NCBI GenBank assembly: GCA_018665625.1
Contig: JABJCF010000291.1
Location: 1-13,623, forward strand
Reading direction: 5' to 3'
DNA length: 13,623 nt
From: Nitrospina sp.
Lineage (GTDB): Bacteria; Nitrospinota; Nitrospinia; Nitrospinales; VA-1
Part shown: one piece after another, positions 1 through 7,629 of the stretch
Position numbering within the stretch: the stretch's first letter is position 1
How the letters are laid out: the number at the start of each line of letters is the position of its first letter
Notes under the pieces: generated by a model
Seen by the model: only the letters and a program-made list of their open reading frames with translations
The model's database searches: none
Told to the model about the DNA's origin: nothing
Translations under genes and position numbers: made by a program

Positions 1-467
1 AAACATTGAAAAAGCAATAAGGGTAAGGGAAGCAGCAACCAAGTCCAGGAAGGAAAATGAAAGAAAACCATGGAGATTATAATAAGTAATACGAAAGAAA
101 TAACGAGACCATAAGTTGCTACTGCTGATTCCTTCGCTACAAAAACCTGCTCAGGAATAGAAAGCTTTTTTAAATAGGTTGCGTTATTTATAAAGGCGTT
201 AGCACCACTGGTGATACATTCAATAGCTGCACTCCAGGCAAGGAAACCAGAACACAGATACAGCGCAAACATTGCGGTGCCACCCTCTGCAGCCCCCATT
301 TTGGAAGCAAAAATGGTAGAAAAGACCGTAAAATATAAAAGAATCATTGTTAGAGGCTGGAGAACAATCCATAAAAAGTCCATAGAAGTTCCAGCATAAC
401 GATGTCTGAACCCCGACCAGGATGTTTTCAGTATAAATGAGCGATATTTAAATAGATTAATTATCAT
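1..467 (-). CDS. ABC-2 polysaccharide export permease, N-terminal part (runs off left edge)
   Basis: This is the membrane subunit of an ABC exporter for O-antigen, capsule or teichoic-acid-type polysaccharide (Wzm/KpsM/TagG family). The reverse strand reads openly from ATG at 467 to the window edge, giving 155 codons of a family usually about 260 residues long. The translation begins MIINLFKYRS and contains HRYAGTSMDFLWIVLQPL, the conserved family signature of an arginine/tyrosine-rich amphipathic segment entering the first membrane helix. Hydrophobic helices follow at about residues 30-48, 62-80 and 110-135. The frame stays open upstream of the ATG for about 40 codons, but that stretch has no ATG, GTG or TTG, so the ATG at 467 is the only usable start. 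No clear Shine-Dalgarno sequence is seen. The partner ATPase (Wzt) would be expected beyond the left edge. The family call is firm; the substrate is unknown. Confidence 0.88.
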   Translation of the reverse strand, partial: MIINLFKYRSFILKTSWSGFRHRYAGTSMDFLWIVLQPLTMILLYFTVFSTIFASKMGAAEGGTAMFALYLCSGFLAWSAAIECITSGANAFINNATYLKKLSIPEQVFVAKESAVATYGLVISFVLLIIISMVFFHFPSWTWLLLPLPLLLFQC

Positions 468-747
468 CGTATTAAATGCATTGTATTCATTTATTTTTCG
501 TGAACCACGTTTTGTTGAGGGTAAAAAAGCATGTAGAAACGGGGCTCCTGGGTTTTCAAAAACCGGATAGAACTGAAATATTTACTGCGCAATATTGGTT
601 GAGAGGGCCCAGATTGTTATTGAACAATAATGTGGGATTTCGTGAAAGCGCTACCAAGGAAAAAAGCTTTTAAAAATGAAGTTTTTTCAGATTCTAACAA
701 TTGCCTATTTATGTCTTCCCCTCATTTAATAGCGTCAAAACGACGCA

Positions 748-766
748 AAATCTCCAGTGGAGATTT
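748..766. repeat. 8-bp perfect inverted repeat, 3-base spacer
   Basis: AAATCTCC and GGAGATTT face each other across AGT. The element lies about 280 bases upstream of the exporter start and 450 bases upstream of the TPR gene. It could be a dyad operator or a small hairpin. There is no adjacent T-run, so it does not look like an intrinsic terminator. It also falls inside one of the short protein-like minus-strand frames, so it may have no regulatory meaning. Confidence 0.4.
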
Positions 767-939
767 AGGATAATTGAGATATTTCATAAATATTCATTCA
801 AGAACCCACTAACCCATTGATTTCCTAGAACTATTCTATCCTGAACTGCCTCTTTTCTGCCAGCACTTTCTCAAAATATTAAGTCGTATAGAAAGGCCTT
901 GCCCTATCTTTTGCTCAATATAACTTCATGTTTTAGAAT

Positions 940-965
940 GCCAGGTTTCGAGAATCTCGCCAGGT
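940..965. repeat. Direct repeat GCCAGGT (x2, 19-base period) around a CGAGA-A-TCTCG palindrome
   Basis: GCCAGGT occurs at 940-946 and again at 959-965. Between them is the palindrome CGAGAATCTCG at 949-959, which shares its last base with the second repeat. The 19-base period places the two copies on nearly the same face of the helix. Such an arrangement is compatible with a protein-binding site, but no known regulator motif is recognised and chance is not excluded. Confidence 0.3.
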
Positions 966-1135
966 AGATATTGACGATGGCTTTTCTGCGCATAAATTTT
1001 TATAGGCCAACTTGCCCACTCCCTTTGAATCAATAAAACAGGTGGTATCTGAAAGGTTTAATCAATAACCGAAGAATTGAATTTTTGAGCGAGAGGACTG
1101 GTAAATTCAGTAGCGTTTCAGCTTCCTGCTAGTAG

Positions 1136-1164
1136 TTGACAGGGGGGGGGCAATCCCATAGAAT
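1136..1164 (+). promoter_or_regulatory. Sigma-70-like promoter with a G9 tract in the spacer
   Basis: A perfect -35 box TTGACA (1136-1141) is followed by exactly 17 bases and then TAGAAT (1159-1164), one mismatch from TATAAT. The first nine bases of the spacer (1142-1150) are all G. Transcription would begin near 1171, about 47 bases before the TPR start codon. Spacing between the two boxes controls promoter strength, so slippage of the G run would change it. The promoter call rests on sequence match and position only. Confidence 0.65.
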
Positions 1165-1217
1165 TGAAGTCTTCTTTTATAAATAATTGAATTACATAAA
1201 TTTGGAGCGCGTGTTTT

Positions 1218-2336
1218 ATGGCCAAAGCCGGTAAGCCGACAGACTGGATCACAATGAAAATTGATCCGGAAATTTTTGAAGAACTGGGTGTCCGTGATCC
1301 CGAAGAAACTAAACGAGAAATGGCCATCAGCAAAAAAACCCGCCAAGTGCGAAAAGAGCTGAAAACCGACCCCGACAACCTTGATTTACAATTAGAGCTA
1401 GCTACTCTTTTCATAGATGGCTGCAATTACGAAGAAGCCATCAAACAACTCAAACTCATCCGCAATAAAGACCGGAAAAATCCGCGTGTATATAAATTAC
1501 TTGGGACAGCATTCGTTCTCTTTAATCACGAAGAAGAAGCTTTGCTGGAACTAAACCGTGCCCATGAATTAGACCGCAATGATTCAGAAACCCTATTCAA
1601 TCTGGGGGGTGTCTATTTACTCAGGGATATGTATGAAAGTGCAGCAGATGCTTTTGAAAAAGTCATTAAAATTGATCCAACCGATACGACCGCATATGCA
1701 AACCTTGCTGCCGCTTACGGAATGCTTAAGACTTATGACAAGGAAATCGTAGCCCTTAAAAAAGTATTGATGTTCGATCCTGAAAACAAAGAATTGCGCT
1801 CAGCCTTATCGAATTCCTATTTCAACTCCGATCGTTTTGAAGAAGCGATTGATGCCGCATTGTGTGTTGTGGAAATCGATGAAAAAGACACACAAGCTTA
1901 TTGTAATCTCGGTAGCTGCTATGCTGCACAAAACATGATAGACGATGCCATCCAGGCATTTCATAAAGCCAGTGAATTGGCACCCGACTACTCTCTGCCC
2001 CACACCAATCTGGGAACCCTTTATGCCAACATGGGGCGCATTGAAGCTGCTATCAAAGAATTCAAGGTGTCAGTAAGTCTCAATCCTCAAGACTCTGGAG
2101 CCTGGCTGACTCTGTACAGCTGTTACAAAGAAGTAGGAATGATGGATGAATCTCAAAATGCCTATAGCAAGTATGAGGCCATCCTCAATGAACCTGAATT
2201 ACAACAAGCACCTGGCGGAGATAATCCATCCAATATTCCTGGTGGAGTTTCACAAACCAGCAAGCTGGCGAGCGGTTCGGACTTAAGAGAGGATTCTGCC
2301 GGACTGGAATCCTTGCGCGAGAGCAGCAGCGAATAA
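1218..2336 (+). CDS. Tetratricopeptide (TPR) repeat protein
   Basis: This is a soluble 372-residue protein with eight tandem 34-residue TPR units at about 55-88, 89-122, 123-156, 157-190, 191-224, 225-258, 259-292 and 293-326. Each carries the usual pattern of small and aromatic helix-packing residues, as in ETLFNLGGVYLL or TAYANLAAAYGML. TPR superhelices bind other proteins, so a scaffolding or adaptor role is likely, but the partner cannot be named. The first 50 residues are charged with no signal peptide or membrane helix. The last 45 residues are Gly/Ser/Pro-rich and look unstructured. The ATG is preceded by GGAG at 1204-1207 with a 10-base gap. The gene lies behind the G-tract promoter at 1136-1164 and only 16 bases before the methyltransferase gene, suggesting one transcript. 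Confidence 0.9.
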   Translation: MAKAGKPTDWITMKIDPEIFEELGVRDPEETKREMAISKKTRQVRKELKTDPDNLDLQLELATLFIDGCNYEEAIKQLKLIRNKDRKNPRVYKLLGTAFVLFNHEEEALLELNRAHELDRNDSETLFNLGGVYLLRDMYESAADAFEKVIKIDPTDTTAYANLAAAYGMLKTYDKEIVALKKVLMFDPENKELRSALSNSYFNSDRFEEAIDAALCVVEIDEKDTQAYCNLGSCYAAQNMIDDAIQAFHKASELAPDYSLPHTNLGTLYANMGRIEAAIKEFKVSVSLNPQDSGAWLTLYSCYKEVGMMDESQNAYSKYEAILNEPELQQAPGGDNPSNIPGGVSQTSKLASGSDLREDSAGLESLRESSSE

Positions 2337-2352
2337 TTCTGGATACCCAACC

Positions 2353-3738
2353 ATGACGCGCTCCCCCGACCTGATCCCGCTTGGGGAATTCAAGCCTTCA
2401 GACCAATGGCAAACACACGTTAATTCCATTTTCTATGGAATCAAGGGACCCGAGATACACAACCATTTCCAAACCTATGTCAGCCTCGACCATCGATTAG
2501 CACATGCGCTTGCTGAAGATTTCTTCAAACATACAGTCGGGAAACAACCCGAAGGCCTAGTCTGGACCATTCAAGAATGGGGCGTGGGCAATGGAAACCT
2601 GGCCGCTTGCTTTCTCAGCCGACTGCAAGAAATTGATTTCAACAAGCAAGTCTATCCATTCATCCATTACATTCTTTGTGATGAATCCGAAGAAATTTTA
2701 AAAGGGACTCAAGCGAATCCTCGGTTGCAGCAACATGAGGGAAGGTTTTCGACCGTAAGAATCGATGCAGAACACCTGGATTGTTTCCGCCCAAAGTCCG
2801 TCACCAAAATTATTTCAAACGAAATATGGGATGACCTTGCCACAAAAGTTTTGCTCAAACATGAAAACCAATTTTACGAAGAGTACCTTTGTCCGCACAT
2901 ATCGCCTGATTTCCTGAACGAAGATATGCAGGCCTTCATCCAGCAATTCCAACAAAAAAATCTCGAAGAACTAGCGAAGCTACCTTCATTTCTAGATGCC
3001 ATTCATTGGGAACGCGATTTTCAAAGAGTGGAACTCAGCGATTGGCCCTTTGCAAAAGTTTTGCAAACACATAGCCAAAATTTCAAAGATGAAATTCCAA
3101 TGCCCATCAACACGGGAGCGTTCGCTGCATTAGAAAAAGCCAAGGAACTCCTCACTTCAAATAGCCAGGGATATACCGGCTTTGACTATGGGATGTTGGA
3201 ATTCCAAGACCTGAATCAAGAAGGAAGACCCTATTTTAATTTATATGGCGGGCAATACACCTTCATGGTGAACTTTCCTTTATTAGAAGATGTTGGACGG
3301 GAGATTGGATTTTCTGAAATAACCAGAGAATATCAAAACAACTTTGTAAAACGTAGCCTGGATGAGGAAGTATCTGGCGTAGTTGAACTAGTACAAAATC
3401 ACCCTCAGGTTGCTAACATGCCCGGTTGGGATCGTGATATTTTAATGCTTCGCACCTTGCAGGCTTTGAACACCGTTTACCATAGTCCCTATTCTGGAAA
3501 ACTTAATTATCCGGCCATGCCAGGAACCCCGAAAAAGCAGAGGAAGCAAATCTCACAACTTGCTCAAAATCTTAGTGCCCGTGGTGTTCCTGATACTGTT
3601 GCCTATGTAACGAAAGAAGAAGTGCTCGCTGCTTTGAAACCTTTGAGGAAGCTGGGATACAGGGAAAAAGATATAGAAGCCGCTTTCCATTCCCCTCCGG
3701 CACCGGTCTCCTTCATACACATTCAATTCAAAGATTAA
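2353..3738 (+). CDS. MidA-family-like SAM-dependent methyltransferase
   Basis: This 461-residue protein resembles the MidA/NDUFAF7 (DUF185) class I methyltransferases. The SAM-binding glycine loop is QEWGVGNGNLA at 74-84, compared with the family's E-x-GAGSG-x-LA. The acidic end of strand 2 is CDES at 109-112. SNEIWDDLA at 155-163 matches the family's NE-x-x-D segment, GFDYG at 276-280 its DYG motif, and GGQYTFMVNF at 299-308 its DiTahVdF-like stretch. NDUFAF7 methylates an arginine of a respiratory complex I subunit; bacterial targets are poorly known, so the substrate here is open. The C-terminal region from about residue 330 to 461 extends beyond the usual family length and is not recognised. 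The ATG has only a weak upstream GGA, consistent with coupling to the TPR gene 16 bases before it. Confidence 0.68.
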   Translation: MTRSPDLIPLGEFKPSDQWQTHVNSIFYGIKGPEIHNHFQTYVSLDHRLAHALAEDFFKHTVGKQPEGLVWTIQEWGVGNGNLAACFLSRLQEIDFNKQVYPFIHYILCDESEEILKGTQANPRLQQHEGRFSTVRIDAEHLDCFRPKSVTKIISNEIWDDLATKVLLKHENQFYEEYLCPHISPDFLNEDMQAFIQQFQQKNLEELAKLPSFLDAIHWERDFQRVELSDWPFAKVLQTHSQNFKDEIPMPINTGAFAALEKAKELLTSNSQGYTGFDYGMLEFQDLNQEGRPYFNLYGGQYTFMVNFPLLEDVGREIGFSEITREYQNNFVKRSLDEEVSGVVELVQNHPQVANMPGWDRDILMLRTLQALNTVYHSPYSGKLNYPAMPGTPKKQRKQISQLAQNLSARGVPDTVAYVTKEEVLAALKPLRKLGYREKDIEAAFHSPPAPVSFIHIQFKD

Positions 3739-3781
3739 GCAAGCCTCTAATAATCCGATATTTTTCACTCCCGGCCGTTCT

Positions 3782-3805
3782 CGGATCCTTATTTCATAAG
3801 GACCG
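3782..3805. repeat. Stem-loop downstream of the methyltransferase gene
   Basis: CGG-(A)-TCCTTAT pairs with ATAAGGA-CCG across a TTC loop, giving ten base pairs with one bulged A. It starts 43 bases after the methyltransferase stop codon. No T-run follows on either strand, so it is not a classic intrinsic terminator. It could act as a transcript 3'-end stabiliser or be the hairpin of a weak terminator. The rest of the 165-base gap to the next gene shows no strong promoter. Confidence 0.45.
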
Positions 3806-3903
3806 CTCGCAGCCACAGATAATAATTAAAGGTTCCCTTAATATAGTTTGTAAAATCTGGTAGCCTAGGTAAAAAAGAACTTAAACCTTCAGGAGTTTTT
3901 TTA

Positions 3904-4917
3904 GTGCTCAGCATTTTTGTTGAAACCAGTTGCAATCGCTACAACCGTGACGAATGCATTTCCTGCCATGTTTACGAACCCCTAATGGAACACCCGGTTT
4001 CCGAGTGGCACCTTACCGCAGAACAAGCCAGAAACATGGCCGAAAAAATAAAAAATGTCGAAGTGCTCAATACTTTAGCTAAACAAGAGATAAATCTGAC
4101 GGGAGGAGAAGCATCGCAAAATCCAGATATTGTGGAAATCTGCAAAATCTTTCAAACAATAACCCCACATGTTTGCCTGCATACCAATCTGGATATTCTT
4201 TCGGAAAAATCAAAACGCTGGTCGCGACTGGTAGAGATTATGAAATTGAATGCAAGAGTCGACATTACCCTCTATCCGACAGCATGGGAAAGCTCACAAA
4301 AACTTTTCCTGGAAAAAATGCTGAAACTTCAAAACAAGTTGATCGTGAATGTTGTGTATGAATCCCTTTTAGACTTAAAAAACCAAATTGGTTTGCTGCA
4401 AAACTTTTTCCAGGAAAAAGGCATTGCGCATGTTACCGAATTGCTTCAGACCTACTCCGAAAAAATAGCAACGCTAACAAACGAACACCCCAACTGTGAT
4501 GATAAAATTTTCACAACACATATGGGAGACATAGAGGCCTTTGCCAGCAAGCCAGACTTCATTTTCGGGATAAGCCTATTACCTGCCTTCAATGTAGATA
4601 AAAACGGCTACCGTGGCATGACCTCTCTGCCCTTCCCCAGAGATAAATATTTAATTGGCTGTCCCGCCGCGCGCGGTTCCATTGACATTATGACTATTCA
4701 ACAAAATGGAGAGATGACACCCTGTTGCGATGTCGGCAACTTGAAATGCCAACCTAAATTCGGAAATGTTTTAAAAGACAGTCCACATGAAATCATGGAG
4801 AGGATGGAAACATCAATGAAAGTACTTGCATCAGGAATCAAAAAAAACCATGAAAATCTTAAAAGCGGAAAAGCAGGTATGCAGGTTGAAGAAGGTATCC
4901 CGCCTTATTGCAGTTAA
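3904..4917 (+). CDS. Radical SAM/SPASM-type protein with atypical cysteine spacing
   Basis: This 337-residue protein has the layout of a radical SAM enzyme. N-terminal cysteines C10, C18 and C21 form CX7CX2C, where the family standard is CX3CX2C. LTGGEAS at 65-71 matches the GGE motif that contacts SAM. The C-terminal half has a SPASM-like cluster of C253, C274, C275 and C282 plus C336 two residues from the end, expected to hold an auxiliary iron-sulfur cluster. SPASM enzymes modify peptides, proteins or small molecules; no substrate candidate is visible nearby. The start is GTG at 3904, chosen because AGGAG at 3891-3895 lies eight bases before it and because it precedes the cysteine motif closely. 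The gene converges with the glycosyltransferase gene, leaving 40 bases between stop codons. Confidence 0.7.
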   Translation: MLSIFVETSCNRYNRDECISCHVYEPLMEHPVSEWHLTAEQARNMAEKIKNVEVLNTLAKQEINLTGGEASQNPDIVEICKIFQTITPHVCLHTNLDILSEKSKRWSRLVEIMKLNARVDITLYPTAWESSQKLFLEKMLKLQNKLIVNVVYESLLDLKNQIGLLQNFFQEKGIAHVTELLQTYSEKIATLTNEHPNCDDKIFTTHMGDIEAFASKPDFIFGISLLPAFNVDKNGYRGMTSLPFPRDKYLIGCPAARGSIDIMTIQQNGEMTPCCDVGNLKCQPKFGNVLKDSPHEIMERMETSMKVLASGIKKNHENLKSGKAGMQVEEGIPPYCS

Positions 4918-4957
4918 AGAAAGTGTTTCAAAATCAGGAAAAAGGAAAAAAGTACTT

Positions 4958-6874
4958 TCAGGGTTTTGCTTTATAAAGGAAGTACGACCGCGGCTCATCG
5001 ATAAAAACAATCGGATCCTGAGACCAAAAATTTTCATGCAACAGGTATTGACCGGGGTCAACCTGGCTCAAGGAAAAAACCATTTCCCAAATTAATTCAG
5101 AGTTTTTTGATTCCAGAAATCCAAGATAAGGATTAATGTATGCCATAGGAAACTCAATTTGATTCCCCAAACCACCGGAATAACCCATAAGGGTTTTTCC
5201 AGCTGTTCTTACAAAATAATTCAATACAAAAGCAGTGTTCGAAATAGCCTTCATTTGTTTAGAAATTGGCGATTTCAGAAGAGCTGGCATTCCCGTTTTA
5301 TTTTCCACCCGCAAGGAATAATTACCAAACAACTTTGGAGCCTGAACCTTATATGACTCAAAAGTAGAATCTGAAACTCCTGCAAAAACCGTTTCCGTAT
5401 CCCGCTTTTCTTTTCCGGAATCCCACCTTGTTAAAAAAACATCAAATTCATAAATATGTAATTTTCCAAATTCCTTTATTTTTAATAAATAAGACGCGGG
5501 AATCTTTAAAGGTTTTTCTTTAAAAACATGAACCCATGGAAATTTATCAGGCGGAGCACCCACGTGAGAAACAAACAATATTTTTTTTACTTCTTTCCCT
5601 GCCAAAAACAATTCCATCCTGTTTCTCAATTGATCCGATAAATAATGATTCAGGATGTTGGCAACAGGATCATGGACCGCGAAGATTAAGAAATGGTCGA
5701 ACGAGACTTCATTATCAATATAATTCTTGACCAATCTGGCCTCAGCCATCGTTCCATTGGAAACATTAATGCGTTTCGGATAGTGAAGAATAGCCCAGCT
5801 ATAGAACTGGCCTGCGACCACTAGCACCAATGCCAGGGCCAAAGACTTTCCAAGTACTGAATTATAAATCCACAATCGGCGGAACTGGCTTTCTATTCCC
5901 ACACCCGCAACCATTAATAAAAATGGCAGAAAATAAATATAAACCCTCGGGAAACCCACGACTCCAGAAACGACTGTCAGAACAACCGGAACACCCAACA
6001 ATGCGGCAATAAATAAAAAATTTTTGTTCCCTTTAAACGAAAATAAACCCAGGATGAACAGCAGAAAAAACCACAAACCCCATGGAGCAAAAAGAAATTT
6101 TCCAATTTCCAAGAGTCCCATCAAATTTAATGTGGGCTGTGAATAATTGGCAATCCCAGCATTCAATCCTTCCCTTATAGAAAGCAAATACAAAGCGACC
6201 AGAAAAAATGAAAAGAAAAAGGAAATTAAAAAGGGGGCGGCCCTTTTTAGAAAAGGTATTTCTTCTCGAACACCTGAAAAGAAAATCTTCAAAAAACTGG
6301 AAACAAAAACAGCGAACAGAAAAAATGCATTACTGGGTAGTGTAAGGACTAGAGAAACACTGCATATCACCAGTAGAACCCCACTTGTAATACTTCTTCT
6401 CAAACAAAATTCTTTTTGAACTTGAGCATAAGCCAAACCTGTCACTGCCAAGCAAAGAAAAACGGTTAAAGCGTAACCTCTCCCTGAATGGGAGTAGTTG
6501 ATATGGGAGGCTGAACTCGCCAGAAATAATGAGGCAACAAGTGCCACAAATCTCGATTCACTTAATGATTTTCCTACTTGATAGACAAGAGGTACTGCCA
6601 GCACCCCTACAATTAAAGAGGGCAATCTGAAAACCCACTCCCTTTCTCCCCACCAGGACAAGAAAACATTAGATATCAAGCTGAACAAGGTATGCTGATT
6701 GGGGTCGGGATAATTAAATAAAATTTCCCTCCAGGGCAGGCCTCCATATTGGTTGAATGAAATTGCCTCATCTCCCATTAATGGGCTTGTTGAAGTCGGC
6801 AATCGGAATGCCATTGCCAGCAGCGTCAGCAAAACAAATATGGCACGATCATTTTCTAATAATTTTTTTAGCAA
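4958..6874 (-). CDS. GT39/ArnT-like membrane glycosyltransferase
   Basis: This 638-residue protein has a GT-C fold of the dolichyl-phosphate-mannose/ArnT type (PMT_2-like), which transfers a sugar from a lipid carrier on the outer face of the cytoplasmic membrane. The first extracytoplasmic loop carries the acidic pair D35-E36 in LMGDEAISFNQ, the expected catalytic/metal site, and SHSGRGYAL at 128-136 fits the following conserved region. Roughly ten hydrophobic helices span residues 10-360. The remaining 270 residues are soluble and probably extracytoplasmic. The start is TTG at 6874: TGAGG precedes it at a suitable distance, and the next Met (residue 21) would cut into the first helix. It lies 123 bases after the FMN reductase gene, with no clear promoter or terminator between. 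Acceptor and donor are unknown. Confidence 0.8.
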   Translation of the reverse strand: MLKKLLENDRAIFVLLTLLAMAFRLPTSTSPLMGDEAISFNQYGGLPWREILFNYPDPNQHTLFSLISNVFLSWWGEREWVFRLPSLIVGVLAVPLVYQVGKSLSESRFVALVASLFLASSASHINYSHSGRGYALTVFLCLAVTGLAYAQVQKEFCLRRSITSGVLLVICSVSLVLTLPSNAFFLFAVFVSSFLKIFFSGVREEIPFLKRAAPFLISFFFSFFLVALYLLSIREGLNAGIANYSQPTLNLMGLLEIGKFLFAPWGLWFFLLFILGLFSFKGNKNFLFIAALLGVPVVLTVVSGVVGFPRVYIYFLPFLLMVAGVGIESQFRRLWIYNSVLGKSLALALVLVVAGQFYSWAILHYPKRINVSNGTMAEARLVKNYIDNEVSFDHFLIFAVHDPVANILNHYLSDQLRNRMELFLAGKEVKKILFVSHVGAPPDKFPWVHVFKEKPLKIPASYLLKIKEFGKLHIYEFDVFLTRWDSGKEKRDTETVFAGVSDSTFESYKVQAPKLFGNYSLRVENKTGMPALLKSPISKQMKAISNTAFVLNYFVRTAGKTLMGYSGGLGNQIEFPMAYINPYLGFLESKNSELIWEMVFSLSQVDPGQYLLHENFWSQDPIVFIDEPRSYFLYKAKP

Positions 6875-6997
6875 GAAGGATTCCTCAGGTGGGCACCAGC
6901 TATCAACTAATATTGTAATATTTATTGCTGCAGGAAGACAGGAAAAGGAAAGATCAAGGGTGGAGCTGTTTTCTCTATAAAAAAGCGGCTAAATTCA

Positions 6998-7534
6998 TTA
7001 TGGGTTTTTATTTCTACCCAGAATCGTTACCAGAACCCCGATCATAGCAATAAGTTTTTCGACAACTTTTTCACTTTCCAGTTTTCCATCCTTAAAATCT
7101 TCATAGCTTGAGCAAACCACTGGCTGAACGGACAAAACATGAGATTCATAAGCTAGAATTTTTGCTAAATCCGACGAGGCCAGATAAGACATAGAGCTCC
7201 CCGCCGTGCAAAGGATTCCTGCTGGTTTATTTTCCATTGCAGATGCGATGATATCTATAAAGTTCTTTAAGGGACCGGAAACCGAATAGCAATACACCGG
7301 CATCCCAATAATCATTCCATCCACTCCATCTACCATTTTGTAGGCCTTTTGCGCATCAGAGTTATAATCCTGCAATTTACGACCATCACAAAACTGCATA
7401 TCTAAAGACCTGAGGTCAAGAGTTTCACAGTCGACATTTTCTAAACCCTGAAGAATTTTTTCTGCCGCTTTCGCCACAATCGCTGTTTTCGAATTAGGAT
7501 TGAGACTGCCTTGGATGATTAGAATTTTTGGCAT
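6998..7534 (-). CDS. NAD(P)H-dependent FMN reductase family flavoprotein
   Basis: This 178-residue protein has the flavodoxin-like fold of the NADPH-dependent FMN reductase family. The N-terminal phosphate-binding loop after strand 1 is QGSLNPNSKT (8-17), and the flavin-contacting segment GMPVYCYSVSGPLKNFID (77-94) matches the family's P-x-Y-x-x-S-x-x-x-LKNxID pattern. Members use NAD(P)H to reduce FMN, quinones, azo dyes or metal ions in the cytoplasm; which applies here is not decidable. AGGAG at 7543-7547 sits eight bases before the ATG. Directly upstream, the T-run of the NHL gene's terminator ends only about 15 bases from this start codon, leaving no room for a promoter in between. Length and motifs look complete. 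Confidence 0.85.
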   Translation of the reverse strand: MPKILIIQGSLNPNSKTAIVAKAAEKILQGLENVDCETLDLRSLDMQFCDGRKLQDYNSDAQKAYKMVDGVDGMIIGMPVYCYSVSGPLKNFIDIIASAMENKPAGILCTAGSSMSYLASSDLAKILAYESHVLSVQPVVCSSYEDFKDGKLESEKVVEKLIAMIGVLVTILGRNKNP

Positions 7535-7549
7535 AATTTAATCTCCTAC

Positions 7550-7585
7550 AAAAAAAAACGGCTTGTACAATTACTGTACAAGCCG
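7550..7585 (-). terminator. Rho-independent terminator of the NHL-repeat gene
   Basis: Read on the minus strand, a perfect ten-base-pair stem (CGGCTTGTAC / GTACAAGCCG, 7559-7585) with a seven-base loop is followed by a run of nine T (7558-7550). It begins 44 bases after the NHL stop codon. The T-run ends three bases before the AGGAG of the FMN reductase gene, so the same element could also regulate readthrough into that gene. Confidence 0.85.
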
Positions 7586-7629
7586 CCATTACTCACAACT
7601 ATCTTTATTTTCAATAAAAACAAACTACT

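Larger units (their letters stand above)
468..1217. other. Gene-poor divergent intergenic region
   Basis: This stretch of 750 bases separates the leftward exporter gene from the rightward TPR gene. I see no intact gene with a ribosome binding site, no tRNA and no long repeat. It holds an inverted repeat at 748-766, a symmetrical element flanked by direct repeats at 940-965, and a promoter at 1136-1164. On the minus strand, protein-like but interrupted frames run from about 1057 to 722 and from about 690 to 500. They may be remnants of decayed genes or chance open stretches. Confidence 0.6.

Noticed and set aside
211..399. 62-codon plus-strand frame
   Set aside because: It is antisense to the partial polysaccharide exporter, whose translation matches a known family.
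476..673. 65-codon plus-strand frame in the intergenic region
   Set aside because: No ribosome binding site, no recognisable protein features, and it lies in a stretch where both strands show only short open runs.
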